From Arthrobacter silviterrae (GTDB lineage Bacteria > Actinomycetota > Actinomycetes > Actinomycetales > Micrococcaceae): 64,000 nucleotides of DNA. The position numbers and the translations under genes were made by a program. Under the pieces are notes generated by a model that was not told where the DNA came from, did no database searches, and saw only the letters and a program-made list of their open reading frames with translations. The DNA is taken from contig NZ_JAAKZI010000022.1 in NCBI RefSeq assembly GCF_011045165.1, positions 1 through 64,000 of the forward strand, written 5' to 3'. How positions within the stretch are numbered: the stretch's first letter is position 1; each line of letters begins with the position of its first letter. This document shows, piece after piece, positions 9,106-18,441 of the stretch.

Positions 9106-9192
9106 CCCCGGAAGGTGATGGAGCGTCGGGGGAAAGACCCCGAAAAGTGAGGGAGCGTCGATGGAATGACCCCGAAAAGTGAGGGAGCGTCG
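9106..9192. repeat. Tandem repeat, 32-bp period, between ureF and ureG
   Basis: Two near-identical copies (9136-9160 and 9168-9192) share CCCCGAAAAGTGAGGGAGCG, and a degenerate third copy lies at 9106-9128. All three are in register with an exact 32-bp period. The array lies inside the operon, 42 bp upstream of the ureG start at its nearest point. Function is unknown; a transcribed regulatory or dispersed intergenic repeat is possible. Confidence 0.8.
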
Positions 9193-9203
9193 GGTTGGGG
9201 GGG

Positions 9204-9902
9204 TCAGGACATGAACATTCGGGCCCGCTGGCGCTCATGCTGCATTTGGGCGATTTCAAGGCCCGGTGCCGTCACGCCGAAGTCCTCGCGCCCCAGCGTT
9301 TGGACACGCACGACGGCGTCCCGCACCTCCCGGTGCGCAGCGGCAAGGACACGCTGGCCGGCGTTTTGGCCGAGCGGGATGCCGCGGATGGCATTTTGGG
9401 TCAGCGAGGTGGCGGCGGAAAACAGGTAGCTGGCCAGCAGTTCCGCCAGCGGGACACCGAGGGACTTTCCGGCCACGGCATACGCGAGGGCGGGGTGGCC
9501 CGCGCAGTCGCCACTGGCCACGGCGTCGGCGTAGCACTGAAGTTCGGGGGACGGCGCCACGGCGAGGGCGATGTCCAGCATGCGCGCGCCCATCTTCACC
9601 CCTGCCTCGCGGATTTCCCGCGGCAGTGCTGAAGCATGCAGTTCCCGGTCCACGCGGAACAGTTCCGCCGGGGTGTCCGCTTCGCAGGCTAGGCGGATGG
9701 CCAGGCCGTCGCTGTGGACCAGCTGGATCCGGATGAACTGGGTGAGCCAGTCGGCGAACGTGGCTTCGTCACGGACCTCTCCCCGGTGCAGGCTGGTTTC
9801 CAGCCCCAGTGAGTGGCTGAATGCGCCGGTGGGAAGTGCCGAGTCGCTGAGCTGGAGCAGCGGCAGCAGGTAGGTGGGCGCGGCTGCAGGCATGGCGGGC
9901 AT
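9204..9902 (-). CDS. ureF: Urease accessory protein UreF
   Basis: 232-residue, mostly helical chaperone in the UreD-UreF-UreG nickel-loading complex. The N terminus carries the typical LLQLSDSALPTGAFSHSLG stretch. The C-terminal half contains SLTQNAIRGIPLGQ, a typical conserved UreF segment. Its ATG overlaps the ureE stop by one base (TGATG), indicating translational coupling. Length matches the family. Confidence 0.95.
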   Translation of the reverse strand: MPAMPAAAPTYLLPLLQLSDSALPTGAFSHSLGLETSLHRGEVRDEATFADWLTQFIRIQLVHSDGLAIRLACEADTPAELFRVDRELHASALPREIREAGVKMGARMLDIALAVAPSPELQCYADAVASGDCAGHPALAYAVAGKSLGVPLAELLASYLFSAATSLTQNAIRGIPLGQNAGQRVLAAAHREVRDAVVRVQTLGREDFGVTAPGLEIAQMQHERQRARMFMS

Positions 9903-10396
9903 CAGTGGGTGTGTTCGGCGTGCCGGAACGGCACGGGCATGATGCGTTCCTGCCGGGAGTACTGCACGCCCACGTGCTTGAGGTAGTCCTCCACCGTGTG
10001 GTCGTAGGCCAGCACCATGACCTGGGCGCCGTATTCGCTGTCCTCTCCGAAGAACTGTGCCTGCATGTGCCGGTTGCCCAGATTGTGCGCCACCACGCCC
10101 ATTTCCCGGATGGAGCCGGGGGCGATCACGAGGACGTCCGTGTGCTCCACGGAGATGACGATTGCCCCGGTGGCGTCGAGGTGGAGCACGTCGCCGTCAC
10201 GGAGGTCCGGCGCGTGGCCGCCGTCGAGCATGATGCCCAGTTCCCTGCCATGGTCAGTGGTGACGCGCTGGATGCGCTTGACCAGGGCCGCGGAGGGCAG
10301 CACCACTTTCTCCTCGTGCAGCCCGGCAAGAACGGCGGGGTCAAAGGTGTCCGTGGCGGGGTCGAACTTATTGCCAAGTATGGCGCTGATGATCAA
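9902..10396 (-). CDS. ureE: Urease accessory protein UreE (nickel metallochaperone)
   Basis: 164 residues. UreE dimers deliver Ni2+ to the urease maturation complex. The N-terminal peptide-binding-like domain is followed by the metal-binding domain with the HNLGNRHMQAQF motif containing the conserved histidine. The C terminus ends in a modest His-containing tail (RHAEHTH) rather than a long polyhistidine tract. It sits 11 bp after the ureC stop and overlaps ureF. Confidence 0.95.
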   Translation of the reverse strand: MIISAILGNKFDPATDTFDPAVLAGLHEEKVVLPSAALVKRIQRVTTDHGRELGIMLDGGHAPDLRDGDVLHLDATGAIVISVEHTDVLVIAPGSIREMGVVAHNLGNRHMQAQFFGEDSEYGAQVMVLAYDHTVEDYLKHVGVQYSRQERIMPVPFRHAEHTH

Positions 10397-10407
10397 TGGT
10401 TCTCCTT

Positions 10408-12120
10408 CTAAAACAGGAAGTAGCGCTGGGCCATGGGCAGCACGGCTGAGGGCTCGGCCGTGACCACTTCGCCATCCACCCGGACCTCATAGGTTTCGGG
10501 ATCCACTTCGATGTCAGGCATTTCGCCGTTGTGCTTCATATCCGCCTTGGTGAGGTTGCGGATGCCGTGGCAGGCCCGGACCTCGTGCTGCAGGCCCAGC
10601 TGCGCGGGGACGCCGGCGTCAATGGCCGCCTGGGACATGAAGGTGATGGACGAAGAATGCACCGCACGGCCCAGTGCCGCGAAGTTCTGCCGCAGGGTCC
10701 GCGGCTGCGGCGTGGGGATGGACGCGTTGGGGTCGCCCATGACGCTCATGACCATCTGGCCGCCCTTGATGACCATTTCCGGCTTGACGCCGAAGAACGC
10801 CGGCTCCCACAGCACCAGGTCGGCAAACTTGCCTTCCTCGATGCTGCCCACGGAATCGGCGATGCCGTGGGCAATGGCCGGATTGATCGTGTATTTCGCA
10901 ACAAAGCGCTTGAGCCGCGCATTGTCACCCACTTCAGGGTCGTCGTCGTACTTTCCGCGCTGGCGCTTCATGGCGTCGGCCACCTGCCAGGTGCGCAGCA
11001 CCACCTCGCCCACGCGGCCCATGGCCTGGGAATCGGAGGAGGTGATGGAGAAGATGCCCATGTCATGGAGCACATCCTCGGCGGCGATGGTTTCCTTGCG
11101 GATGCGGGAGTCGGCGAACGCCACGTCCTCGGGGATGTCGGGGCTGAGGTGGTGGCAGACCATGAGCATGTCCAGGTGCTCGTCGATCGTGTTCACCGTA
11201 TAGGGCAGGGTGGGGTTGGTCGACGCCGGCAGCACGTTGGGCAGGCCCGCCACCTTGATGATGTCGGGGGCGTGGCCGCCGCCGGCACCTTCGGTGTGGA
11301 AGGTGTGGATGACGCGCCCGCCGATGGCCGCAATGGTGTCCTCGACGAAGCCGCATTCATTGAGCGTGTCGGAGTGGATGGCCACCTGGACGTCGAATTC
11401 GTCGGCCACTTGCAGGGACATGTCTATGGAGGAGGTGGTAGCGCCCCAGTCCTCGTGGACCTTCAGCCCGATGACGCCGGCCCGGATCTGTTCGGCCAGG
11501 GGTTCCCGGGCGCTGGCGTGGCCCTTGCCCAGCAGGCCAATGTTGATGGGCATGTTGTCCACGGCCTGGAGCATTTTGGAGATGTGCCAGGCGCCGGGCG
11601 TGACGGTGGTGGCCTTGCTGGCATCGGAGGGGCCCGTGCCGCCGCCGATCAGCGTGGTGACGCCGGAGGCCAGGGCCACGGGAATCTGGTCGGAACTGAC
11701 AAAGTGCACGTGCGTGTCGATGCCGCCGGCCGTGAGGATTTTGCCTTCGCCAGCGATGATGTCCGTGGCCGCGCCGATGGTGATGGTGACGCCGTCGGAG
11801 ATCTGCGGGTTGCCGGCCTTGCCGATCCTGAAGATGTGACCGTCGCGCAGGGCAACATCCGCCTTGTAGATGCCCGTGTAGTCCAGCACAATCACGTTGG
11901 TGATGACGGTGTCCGGAATGTCCTCGTCCCGGACCAGCTGGCCGTTTTGGCCCATCCCGTCGCGGATCACCTTGCCGCCGCCGTAGACCACTTCCTCGCC
12001 GTACTTGGTGTGGTCGTGCTCAATTTCGGCGAACAATTCGGTGTCCGCGAGGCGGACGGCGTCCCCGGTGGTGGGGCCGTAGAGGTCCGAGTACTGCTTG
12101 CGGCTTAGTTCAAAGCTCAT
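10408..12120 (-). CDS. ureC: Urease subunit alpha
   Basis: 570-residue catalytic subunit that hydrolyses urea to ammonia and carbamate at a dinuclear nickel centre. Visible active-site elements are the metal-binding THVHF, the carbamylated lysine in [24 protein letters not shown] and the mobile-flap cysteine/histidine segment [12 protein letters not shown]. Length matches bacterial UreC. The ATG overlaps the ureB stop (ATGA). Confidence 0.98.
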   Translation of the reverse strand: MSFELSRKQYSDLYGPTTGDAVRLADTELFAEIEHDHTKYGEEVVYGGGKVIRDGMGQNGQLVRDEDIPDTVITNVIVLDYTGIYKADVALRDGHIFRIGKAGNPQISDGVTITIGAATDIIAGEGKILTAGGIDTHVHFVSSDQIPVALASGVTTLIGGGTGPSDASKATTVTPGAWHISKMLQAVDNMPINIGLLGKGHASAREPLAEQIRAGVIGLKVHEDWGATTSSIDMSLQVADEFDVQVAIHSDTLNECGFVEDTIAAIGGRVIHTFHTEGAGGGHAPDIIKVAGLPNVLPASTNPTLPYTVNTIDEHLDMLMVCHHLSPDIPEDVAFADSRIRKETIAAEDVLHDMGIFSITSSDSQAMGRVGEVVLRTWQVADAMKRQRGKYDDDPEVGDNARLKRFVAKYTINPAIAHGIADSVGSIEEGKFADLVLWEPAFFGVKPEMVIKGGQMVMSVMGDPNASIPTPQPRTLRQNFAALGRAVHSSSITFMSQAAIDAGVPAQLGLQHEVRACHGIRNLTKADMKHNGEMPDIEVDPETYEVRVDGEVVTAEPSAVLPMAQRYFLF

Positions 12121-12470
12121 TTGCTGCCGTCCTGGGGTGCGCCGGGATTGGTTCCTGCCGGGGTGTCGAGCGGGCCGTTGACCTGGTCGCGGAAGCCGTG
12201 GACTTCGCGGGTGCCTGACAGCTGGATCAGCCCGACGGACTTGGCGTCGCCGGGTTCGAAGCGGACGGCAGTGCCGGCGGGGATGTCCAGGCGGCGCCCG
12301 TACGCTGCGGCACGGTCGAAGTGAAGGGCGTCATTGACTTCGGCAAAGTGGTAGTGCGAACCGACCTGGACGGGGCGGTCGCCGCGGTTCGTCACCTGTA
12401 CCGTCACGGCCTCGGATGAGGCGTTGCATCGTAGGGGGTCGGTGCGCAGGACATATTCTCCGGGTATCAC
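12117..12470 (-). CDS. ureB: Urease subunit beta
   Basis: Small structural subunit of urease. I chose the GTG at 12468-12470, giving [12 protein letters not shown], the usual UreB N terminus, with AAAGG 7 nt upstream (117 residues). An in-frame GTG at 12521 would add 17 unconserved residues. Conserved stretches include [11 protein letters not shown] and [15 protein letters not shown]. The stop overlaps ureC. Confidence 0.93.
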   Translation of the reverse strand: MIPGEYVLRTDPLRCNASSEAVTVQVTNRGDRPVQVGSHYHFAEVNDALHFDRAAAYGRRLDIPAGTAVRFEPGDAKSVGLIQLSGTREVHGFRDQVNGPLDTPAGTNPGAPQDGSK

Positions 12471-12523
12471 GGCTGGCCTTTCATCGATTGTGGAATCGCG
12501 TTGCTGGCGGCGGGGAAGCACGC

Positions 12524-12826
12524 CTAGCGAATGGGGTTGTGGACGGTGACCAGCTTGGTGCCGTCGGGGAACGTCGCCTCGACCTGGACATCCTTGATCA
12601 TTTCGGCCACGCCGTCCATGACGTCGTCGCGGGTGAGGATGGTGCTCCCCCAGCCCATGAGGTCGGCCACCGTGCGGCCGTCCCGGGCGCCTTCGATGAG
12701 TTCGTACGTCAGGATGGCGACGGCCTCGGGATGGTTCAGCTTGAGCTTGCGGCCCTGGCGGCGCCGGGCCAAATCGGCTGCCACCACAATCATGAGTTTT
12801 TCCTGTTCACGGGGCGTCAAGTGCAT
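12524..12826 (-). CDS. ureA: Urease subunit gamma
   Basis: 100-residue gamma subunit, first gene of the urease operon. The ATG at 12824-12826 ([11 protein letters not shown]) has GAGGAGA just upstream; a longer in-frame ORF lacks a site and is not expected. [10 protein letters not shown] and the terminal HNPIR are family hallmarks. The operon promoter must lie in 12827-13033, but I could not define it. Confidence 0.97.
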   Translation of the reverse strand: MHLTPREQEKLMIVVAADLARRRQGRKLKLNHPEAVAILTYELIEGARDGRTVADLMGWGSTILTRDDVMDGVAEMIKDVQVEATFPDGTKLVTVHNPIR

Positions 12827-13033
12827 GCAATTCTCCTCAGCTAAGCAACGGATATAAGTGTCCACCCGTTATCTGCGACCGGCAAGCAAACTTGCCGGGA
12901 GGCCCGTGGATTTCGCCAGATTATCAGAAGTTGAAGCCTCCATAAAATGGGACCCGGACGCCTGCCCCTGCCAGCCCTTGACCTTCCCCGGCAAAGGGCA
13001 TGCAATGGAAGGTAAGGATCGGGAGGTGGCGTC

Positions 13034-13642
13034 ATGGTGGTCGAAGCCGTGGCTCAGTTGGTGGCGGTGGCCGCCGTGGTGGTTTCCGCGACTGGAGGGA
13101 CAGCCTGGCTGGTCAAGTCCCGCCCCGCCCTTGAAAAAGATCCGGACTCCGCCTTCTGGTACGGCTTTGCCGGGCTGTGCATTGTGGCGCCGGCCGTTTT
13201 GCTTACGACGGCGGCCAACCGCTGGGCAGGTGCCGCGCTGGCGGCCCTGGCAGCCGCAACGTGGCTTTTCTGTGCACGGCTCTTCGCACAGGTGCTGGCG
13301 TCCCGTGCCACCATCCGGGCGCGGCAGCTGGATGACGCCGTTCGCCATTCCCTGGCGGCCCGGCAGGATGCCGTGGCGCTGAGGTGGAGCCGTTTCGAGC
13401 TTGACCCCGCAGCGGCCATCGACTTCCCGGACATGACCGACGTCCGCGTGGCGGAAACGGCATTGCTGGCCAGGGCCATGGCCAAGGCCGAGGCACTTCG
13501 CTACGGGCCGGAACAAGCCCTTGCCGGATACAGGGAAGCCGTTGCCGCCCTGGAACAGGCCTACCGGCGCGCCGAATGGGCCGCCGTCGAAGGCCGTGGC
13601 CAGGTTTCCGGCGACGTCGCGGCTAGGCTGGCCAGCCCCTAG
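13034..13642 (+). CDS. Hypothetical membrane protein
   Basis: 202 residues with an ATG preceded by GGGAGG 7-8 nt upstream. Three hydrophobic segments lie near residues 5-27, 46-62 and 65-87. A long, Ala/Arg/Glu-rich and probably helical cytoplasmic tail follows. I do not recognise a family. It is divergent from the urease operon and convergent with the universal stress gene, with which it shares a CTAG so that both stop codons overlap. Confidence 0.65.
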   Translation: MVVEAVAQLVAVAAVVVSATGGTAWLVKSRPALEKDPDSAFWYGFAGLCIVAPAVLLTTAANRWAGAALAALAAATWLFCARLFAQVLASRATIRARQLDDAVRHSLAARQDAVALRWSRFELDPAAAIDFPDMTDVRVAETALLARAMAKAEALRYGPEQALAGYREAVAALEQAYRRAEWAAVEGRGQVSGDVAARLASP

Positions 13643-14067
13643 CGCACCACGATGACGGGGCAGTCTGCCTGGTTGATGCTCTGGGCGCTGACCGAACCCA
13701 GCAGTGTGCCCATGATGCCGCCGTGGCCGCGGCGTCCCACAACCAAGTAGCGTGCCCCGCGGCTCGCGTCGGCCAGGACCGCTGCCGCGCCTCCGCGCTC
13801 AGTGCGCGCGGACAGGGCCTGCGGCAGGACCGGGCCAAAAGCGTCCGCCAACGCCTGGTCGAGCACCCGCCGCGCCCCTTCCTCAAAGCTGCCAATGCCA
13901 CGTGCCTGGTAGCTGGAGGGCTTGGCGGGCGGTTCCCAGGCGGCCACCGCCTCGACGGCCGCGCCCAGCAGTTCCGCGAGCCGGACCGCCTCCCGCAGGG
14001 CAGCCAGCGATGCCTGCGATCCGTCAACTCCAACAACAATCCGGACCGGGTTTACTGAACCATTCAC
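13639..14067 (-). CDS. Universal stress protein (UspA family)
   Basis: 142 residues, GTG start at 14065-14067 with GGAG 7 nt upstream. A single Usp domain: it begins RIVVGVDGS and ends with the ATP-binding signature GRRGHGGIMGTLLGSVS followed by CPVIVV. ATP-binding Usp proteins are linked to survival under starvation or stress. Monocistronic. Confidence 0.92.
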   Translation of the reverse strand: MNGSVNPVRIVVGVDGSQASLAALREAVRLAELLGAAVEAVAAWEPPAKPSSYQARGIGSFEEGARRVLDQALADAFGPVLPQALSARTERGGAAAVLADASRGARYLVVGRRGHGGIMGTLLGSVSAQSINQADCPVIVVR

Positions 14068-14206
14068 GGCACTCTCCTCTGTGGGTGGGCACTCCCAGTC
14101 TCGCCGACAAGTCCGCCCGTGGCCAACTGGCCGCCACGGGCCAATGATCGTTGTTTGTGTCGGACATCGGCCGTAGCATCGCCTGTAACGACGGAAGGTG
14201 TGCACC

Positions 14207-15856
14207 ATGAACCAGAACACTGAATCCAATCCCGCCCAGCCGGGCGCCCGCGGCAGGCATGCCGGCGAAGCCGAACAGCCACAGCTGGTTCCGCTGCCGG
14301 GCAGCACCAGGGAGCCGGCCCCGCAGGCCCTCCACCGTCCGGCCGCCGCGGAGGCCGGCTTCGAGGCCCTCTACAACGAGGAAATTTCCGTCACCCTGGT
14401 GTTGCGCCGCGCGCAGCCTGTTCCGGACGAAGCGCTGGGCAGGATCCTCTCGCGCACCGAGCTGGCCGCCTATGGCGCCTCGCCGGCCGACGTCGAACTG
14501 GCCACCTCCACCATGACCAGGATCGGCGCACAGGTCACGGAGGTGGATGCAGCATCACGCAGGATCCGCATCACCGGACAGGTGGGCCTGCTGTGCACCA
14601 TCTTCGGCACCCGCCTGGAGCCCGTGTCCAGCGTGGCGCCGGACCAGCAAACGGTGGCGCACCGGCACCGTACCGGCGGCCTCAGCATCCCCGCAGCCCT
14701 GGAGGGGGTGGTGGTGGCGGTCCTGGGGCTCGACGACAGGCCCACCGCCCGCGCCCAGTTTCACTTCGCCCCGGCCGCCGCAGGATCCGTAAGCTACACG
14801 CCCCTGGACCTGGGCCGCGTGTACAACTTTCCGGCCGGCACCGACGGCACGGGACAAGTGATCGCGATCCTGGAACTGGGAGGGGGCTTTGCCGCCGCAG
14901 ACCTCGACGCCTACTTCGGCTCCCTCGGCATCCAAGGCCCGGCCGTAACTGCCATCGGGGTGGACGGCGCAGCCAACGCCCCCGGCCAGGACCCCCAAGG
15001 GGCCGACGGCGAGGTCCTCCTCGACATCGAGGTTGCGGGTGCCCTGGCGCCCGGGGCTGCCATCAAGGTGTACTTTGCCCCGAACACGGATGCCGGATTC
15101 CTCGATGCCTTGAGCCAGGCCGCCCACGACTCCCCCGCCCCGGCCGCCATCAGCATCAGCTGGGGCCAGAGCGAGGACGCGTGGACGGCACAGGCCAAAA
15201 CCGCCTTTGACAACGCCCTGGTCGACGCAGCCCTGCTCGGTGTGACGGTAACGGTGGCGGCGGGTGACAACGGCTCCGCCGACAACGCCGGCGACGGGCG
15301 CAACCACGCCGATTTCCCGGCGTCGAGCCCGCATGCGCTCGCCTGCGGCGGCACACGGCTTTCGGCGGATCCGGTGACGGGGGCGGTGAACTCGGAGACC
15401 GTCTGGAACGACTCCAGCCACTCAGCCACCGGCGGCGGGGTCAGTGATGCCTTCCCGCTGCCCGCCTGGCAGCAGCACGTCACAGTGCTTTCGGGCGCCG
15501 GGCCAGCGTCGGTTCCCCAGGGGCGCGGCGTCCCCGACGTTGCCGCGGTGGCCGATCCGCAAACCGGCTACCGGGTGAGGGTGGACGGCAGCGACATGGT
15601 CATTGGCGGGACCAGTGCCGTGGCTCCCCTGTGGGCCGCCCTCATTGCCCGGCTGGCCCAGTCACGCGGCAAGGGGCTGGGGCTGCTGCAGCCGGCCCTC
15701 TACGGCCTGTCCGGCGGCGGCGCAGCCACTCCGGGCTTCCGCGACATCACCGACGGCAACAACGGCAGCTACCACGCCACGCCGGGCTGGGACGCCTGCA
15801 CGGGCCTTGGCGTGCCGGACGGAACCGCACTGCTGGCCGCCCTCCCGAAGGCCTAG
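14207..15856 (+). CDS. S53 family peptidase (kumamolisin-like serine-carboxyl protease)
   Basis: 549-residue sedolisin-family endopeptidase, usually acid-active. The ATG at 14207 has GGAAGG about 8 nt upstream. Residues about 40-180 form the activation prodomain. The catalytic domain shows E269 and D273 in GEVLLDIEV, the oxyanion aspartate D354 in AAGDNGS and the nucleophile S470 in GGTSAVAP. The C-terminal part (FRDITDGNNG, GWDACTGLG) resembles the calcium site. No Sec or Tat signal is visible at the N terminus, so the export route is unclear. Resemblance to kumamolisin is strong across the whole catalytic domain. Confidence 0.93.
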   Translation: MNQNTESNPAQPGARGRHAGEAEQPQLVPLPGSTREPAPQALHRPAAAEAGFEALYNEEISVTLVLRRAQPVPDEALGRILSRTELAAYGASPADVELATSTMTRIGAQVTEVDAASRRIRITGQVGLLCTIFGTRLEPVSSVAPDQQTVAHRHRTGGLSIPAALEGVVVAVLGLDDRPTARAQFHFAPAAAGSVSYTPLDLGRVYNFPAGTDGTGQVIAILELGGGFAAADLDAYFGSLGIQGPAVTAIGVDGAANAPGQDPQGADGEVLLDIEVAGALAPGAAIKVYFAPNTDAGFLDALSQAAHDSPAPAAISISWGQSEDAWTAQAKTAFDNALVDAALLGVTVTVAAGDNGSADNAGDGRNHADFPASSPHALACGGTRLSADPVTGAVNSETVWNDSSHSATGGGVSDAFPLPAWQQHVTVLSGAGPASVPQGRGVPDVAAVADPQTGYRVRVDGSDMVIGGTSAVAPLWAALIARLAQSRGKGLGLLQPALYGLSGGGAATPGFRDITDGNNGSYHATPGWDACTGLGVPDGTALLAALPKA

Positions 15857-15866
15857 CCCTTCCTGG

Positions 15867-18203
15867 CTAGCCCTTCTTGCCCTTACCCGGCTTGGTGGCC
15901 GGCGAGGTGGGCTGCGGCGCTTGGGTGGCCGGCGGCGCCGGCTGCTGTTGGGCAGGCGCCTGGGTCGCGGTGTTCGCCGGCGGCACCACGGGCTGGACGG
16001 GGGCGTCGGTGCCCTTGGGGTCGTTGACGCCCACCACCAGGGGTGCCGTGTTGGCCAGCATGGTAGCCGGTGGCTGCTCCAGGGGCTGGGCGGCGTAGGC
16101 CGGGATGCCGGCCGCGGCGTTCATGACGCCTGCCCATTGGGTGCCGGCCAGGTTGGCGCCGTCCACCCCCACCCAGTAATGGCCATTGATGGTGATGTCC
16201 TGGTTGACCCAGAACGGTCCGATGCCCTTGTAGCTGCCAAACCACGAAGCCGTGGAAATGCCGGAGTTGGCGCCGATGGTCCAGGTGTTGGTATTGCCGT
16301 CCGTGGTGCCGGTCTTGGCGAAGGCCGTGGCCTTGTCGTTGAGTGGGATCAGGTATCCGGAGCCCCTGACCAGCATTTGCTGCAGCGTGTACTTCACACC
16401 GTTCGCCACGTCCTTGGAGATGGTCTGCTGGCAGTTGGCGCCCGGCACCGGGTAGCTCTTGCCGGTCTTGTCCGTGATGGAGGTGAGGGCGATCGGGTCG
16501 CAGCGCACGCCGCCGCTGGCAAACGTGGCCATCATGGTGGCCATGTTGATGGGGGCCACGTTCTCGCTGCCGATCAGGTTGGAGATGTTGCTCAGGTCGT
16601 AGGGCTTGTTCGTGGCGCCGTCGGCGATTCCGGCCGCCGTCGCCATCTTTTGGATGTTGCAAAAGTCCAGGGCGGCAGCCGTCTGGAAGGTGATGGTGTT
16701 GATGGAGTTGTACAGCCCTTCCAGGGCCGTCATGGGGTAGTAGTGGTTGGGGTCGTCGTTGGGCAGCAGCTTTGTCCCGGAGGCTGGGTCATAGCTGCCC
16801 GTGGTTTTCCCACAGGTGTTCTTCCAGTTGTAGCCCACCGGATAGTCCCGCACCGCACCGTTGACCATGGTCATCATGGAATGGCCTGAGTTGAGCCATT
16901 CGGCGTACACGATGGGCTTGAATGTTGAGCCGATCTGGAAGCCGCCGGCCCCATGCAGGGAATTGCCCTTGGCGTCATTGAGCGGCAACGCAAAGTTGCC
17001 CATGTAGTTCCCCGGCTTCGAGGCAGGGTTGTAAATGGTGTTTTGCGCCATGGTCAGGACCTTGCCGGTGCCCGGCTGCACACTGACCACGGCGGCGCCG
17101 CGCTGCAGCGGGTCCGCCGCGGAGATGGTGGCGTCGACCTTTTCCTGGGCCACCTTTTGCAAGGCCGGGTCCAGGGTGGTCTTGATGGTCAGCCCGCCCT
17201 GGTAGAGGAATTTGCTGCGTTCGTCCGGCGTGGCACCGAAGGCGGGGTCGTTGAGCACCAGCTGCTGGACATAGTCACAGAAGTAGGGGGCGGTGGCGGC
17301 GGCCACGCAGCCCTGTGAGGGCCTGTTGACGTTGAGCTTCAAGGGTGCCTTCACGGCGGCGTCGTGCTCTTTTTGGGTGATCTTCTTTTGTGCCAGCATC
17401 TTGTCCAACACGGCGTTGCGGCGGGTGACCACATGGTCTGGTTGGGTCAGCGGATCGTAATACGCGGGGCTGTTGACCACCCCGGCCAGGGCGGCAGCCT
17501 GGGGCAGGGTGAGGTCCTTGGCGTTGACGTTGAAGTACAGTTTGGAGGCTGCCTGGATGCCGTAGGCCCCGTTGCCGAAGTAAATGATGTTCAGGTAGCC
17601 GGCAAGGATCTGGTCCTTGGACATCTTCTTTTCCAGCCCGATGGCCAGCTTGATCTCGTTCAGCTTGTCCGCAACGGTCTTCTGCTGGCCCAGCTTGACG
17701 GCGCTGGTGTTTCCCGCTGCAACCAATTGTTCGATGATCACGTTGTTGACGTATTGCTGGGTGATGGTGGAGGCGCCTTCGCGCCCACCCTGGACGGTGG
17801 CAGCCAGCGCCCGCATGATGCCTGTCAGGTCAATGCCGCCGTGCTGGTAGAAGCGGGCGTCCTCAATGGCCACCACGCCGTTCTTGATGTAGGGCGACAT
17901 GTCCGCCAAGGACACTTCCTGCCGGTCCTGCTCGAAGAAGGTGGCAATGAGTGAGCCGTCGTTTGCCAGCACCTTGGTGGATTGTGCCGGAGCACTCAGG
18001 TTCAAGGCGCTGGGCGTCTGGTCCAGCATGGTGTTGGTCCCCACAACTGCCGCCGTCGCCATGGCCCCGGCCGGCACCAACAGGGCCGCCACCAGCACGC
18101 CGCAGACACCGCAGACAGCCAGCAGCGTGGCCAGCATGCCGAGGGTGGATCCGCTGTCCCGCCAGACGGAACGTGGTTTGGTGCCTGGGGATGAAGGGGT
18201 CAT
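15867..18203 (-). CDS. Bifunctional class A penicillin-binding protein (transglycosylase/transpeptidase)
   Basis: Builds and cross-links peptidoglycan outside the membrane. I chose the ATG at 18203 (MTPSSPG, GGAAGG 9 nt upstream; 778 residues); an ORF start at 18269 is less supported. One membrane anchor lies near residues 22-45. The GT51 domain has the catalytic E114 in AIEDARFYQHGG and STITQQ at 145-150. The transpeptidase domain has STFK (426-429), SIN (500-502) and KTGT (630-633). The C-terminal 65 residues are a Pro/Gln/Ala-rich tail ending in lysines, possibly wall-interacting. Convergent with the S53 gene with only 10 bp between stops. Confidence 0.95.
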   Translation of the reverse strand: MTPSSPGTKPRSVWRDSGSTLGMLATLLAVCGVCGVLVAALLVPAGAMATAAVVGTNTMLDQTPSALNLSAPAQSTKVLANDGSLIATFFEQDRQEVSLADMSPYIKNGVVAIEDARFYQHGGIDLTGIMRALAATVQGGREGASTITQQYVNNVIIEQLVAAGNTSAVKLGQQKTVADKLNEIKLAIGLEKKMSKDQILAGYLNIIYFGNGAYGIQAASKLYFNVNAKDLTLPQAAALAGVVNSPAYYDPLTQPDHVVTRRNAVLDKMLAQKKITQKEHDAAVKAPLKLNVNRPSQGCVAAATAPYFCDYVQQLVLNDPAFGATPDERSKFLYQGGLTIKTTLDPALQKVAQEKVDATISAADPLQRGAAVVSVQPGTGKVLTMAQNTIYNPASKPGNYMGNFALPLNDAKGNSLHGAGGFQIGSTFKPIVYAEWLNSGHSMMTMVNGAVRDYPVGYNWKNTCGKTTGSYDPASGTKLLPNDDPNHYYPMTALEGLYNSINTITFQTAAALDFCNIQKMATAAGIADGATNKPYDLSNISNLIGSENVAPINMATMMATFASGGVRCDPIALTSITDKTGKSYPVPGANCQQTISKDVANGVKYTLQQMLVRGSGYLIPLNDKATAFAKTGTTDGNTNTWTIGANSGISTASWFGSYKGIGPFWVNQDITINGHYWVGVDGANLAGTQWAGVMNAAAGIPAYAAQPLEQPPATMLANTAPLVVGVNDPKGTDAPVQPVVPPANTATQAPAQQQPAPPATQAPQPTSPATKPGKGKKG

Positions 18204-18441
18204 GCGGCGGGGCCTTCCTGTGGCGACGTTCGGCTCAATCATTCGTGCGGTGGCACAGGGCCACTTCAACAGCTTGCGCCCATTCCGTGGGAATTAGCTG
18301 GACGTCACCGGCATGTAGCCCGCAAATGGGGCCAAAACCCGGTCCTGGACTGGCCGGGTGACATTGGACACATCCCCTTCCAACCGCACTGAAAGAGGGC
18401 AATCCCCGGGCCGCCGCACCAGTGGACGTAAGCTTGCGTGC

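Noticed and set aside
9106-9192. CRISPR array
   Set aside because: Copies are contiguous with no unique spacers of their own length, there are only three copies and no cas genes.
10531-12108. Long open frame (525 codons) on the plus strand opposite ureC
   Set aside because: It mirrors the strong codon bias of ureC, shows no recognisable motif, and ureC is a clear full-length gene. It is a shadow frame.
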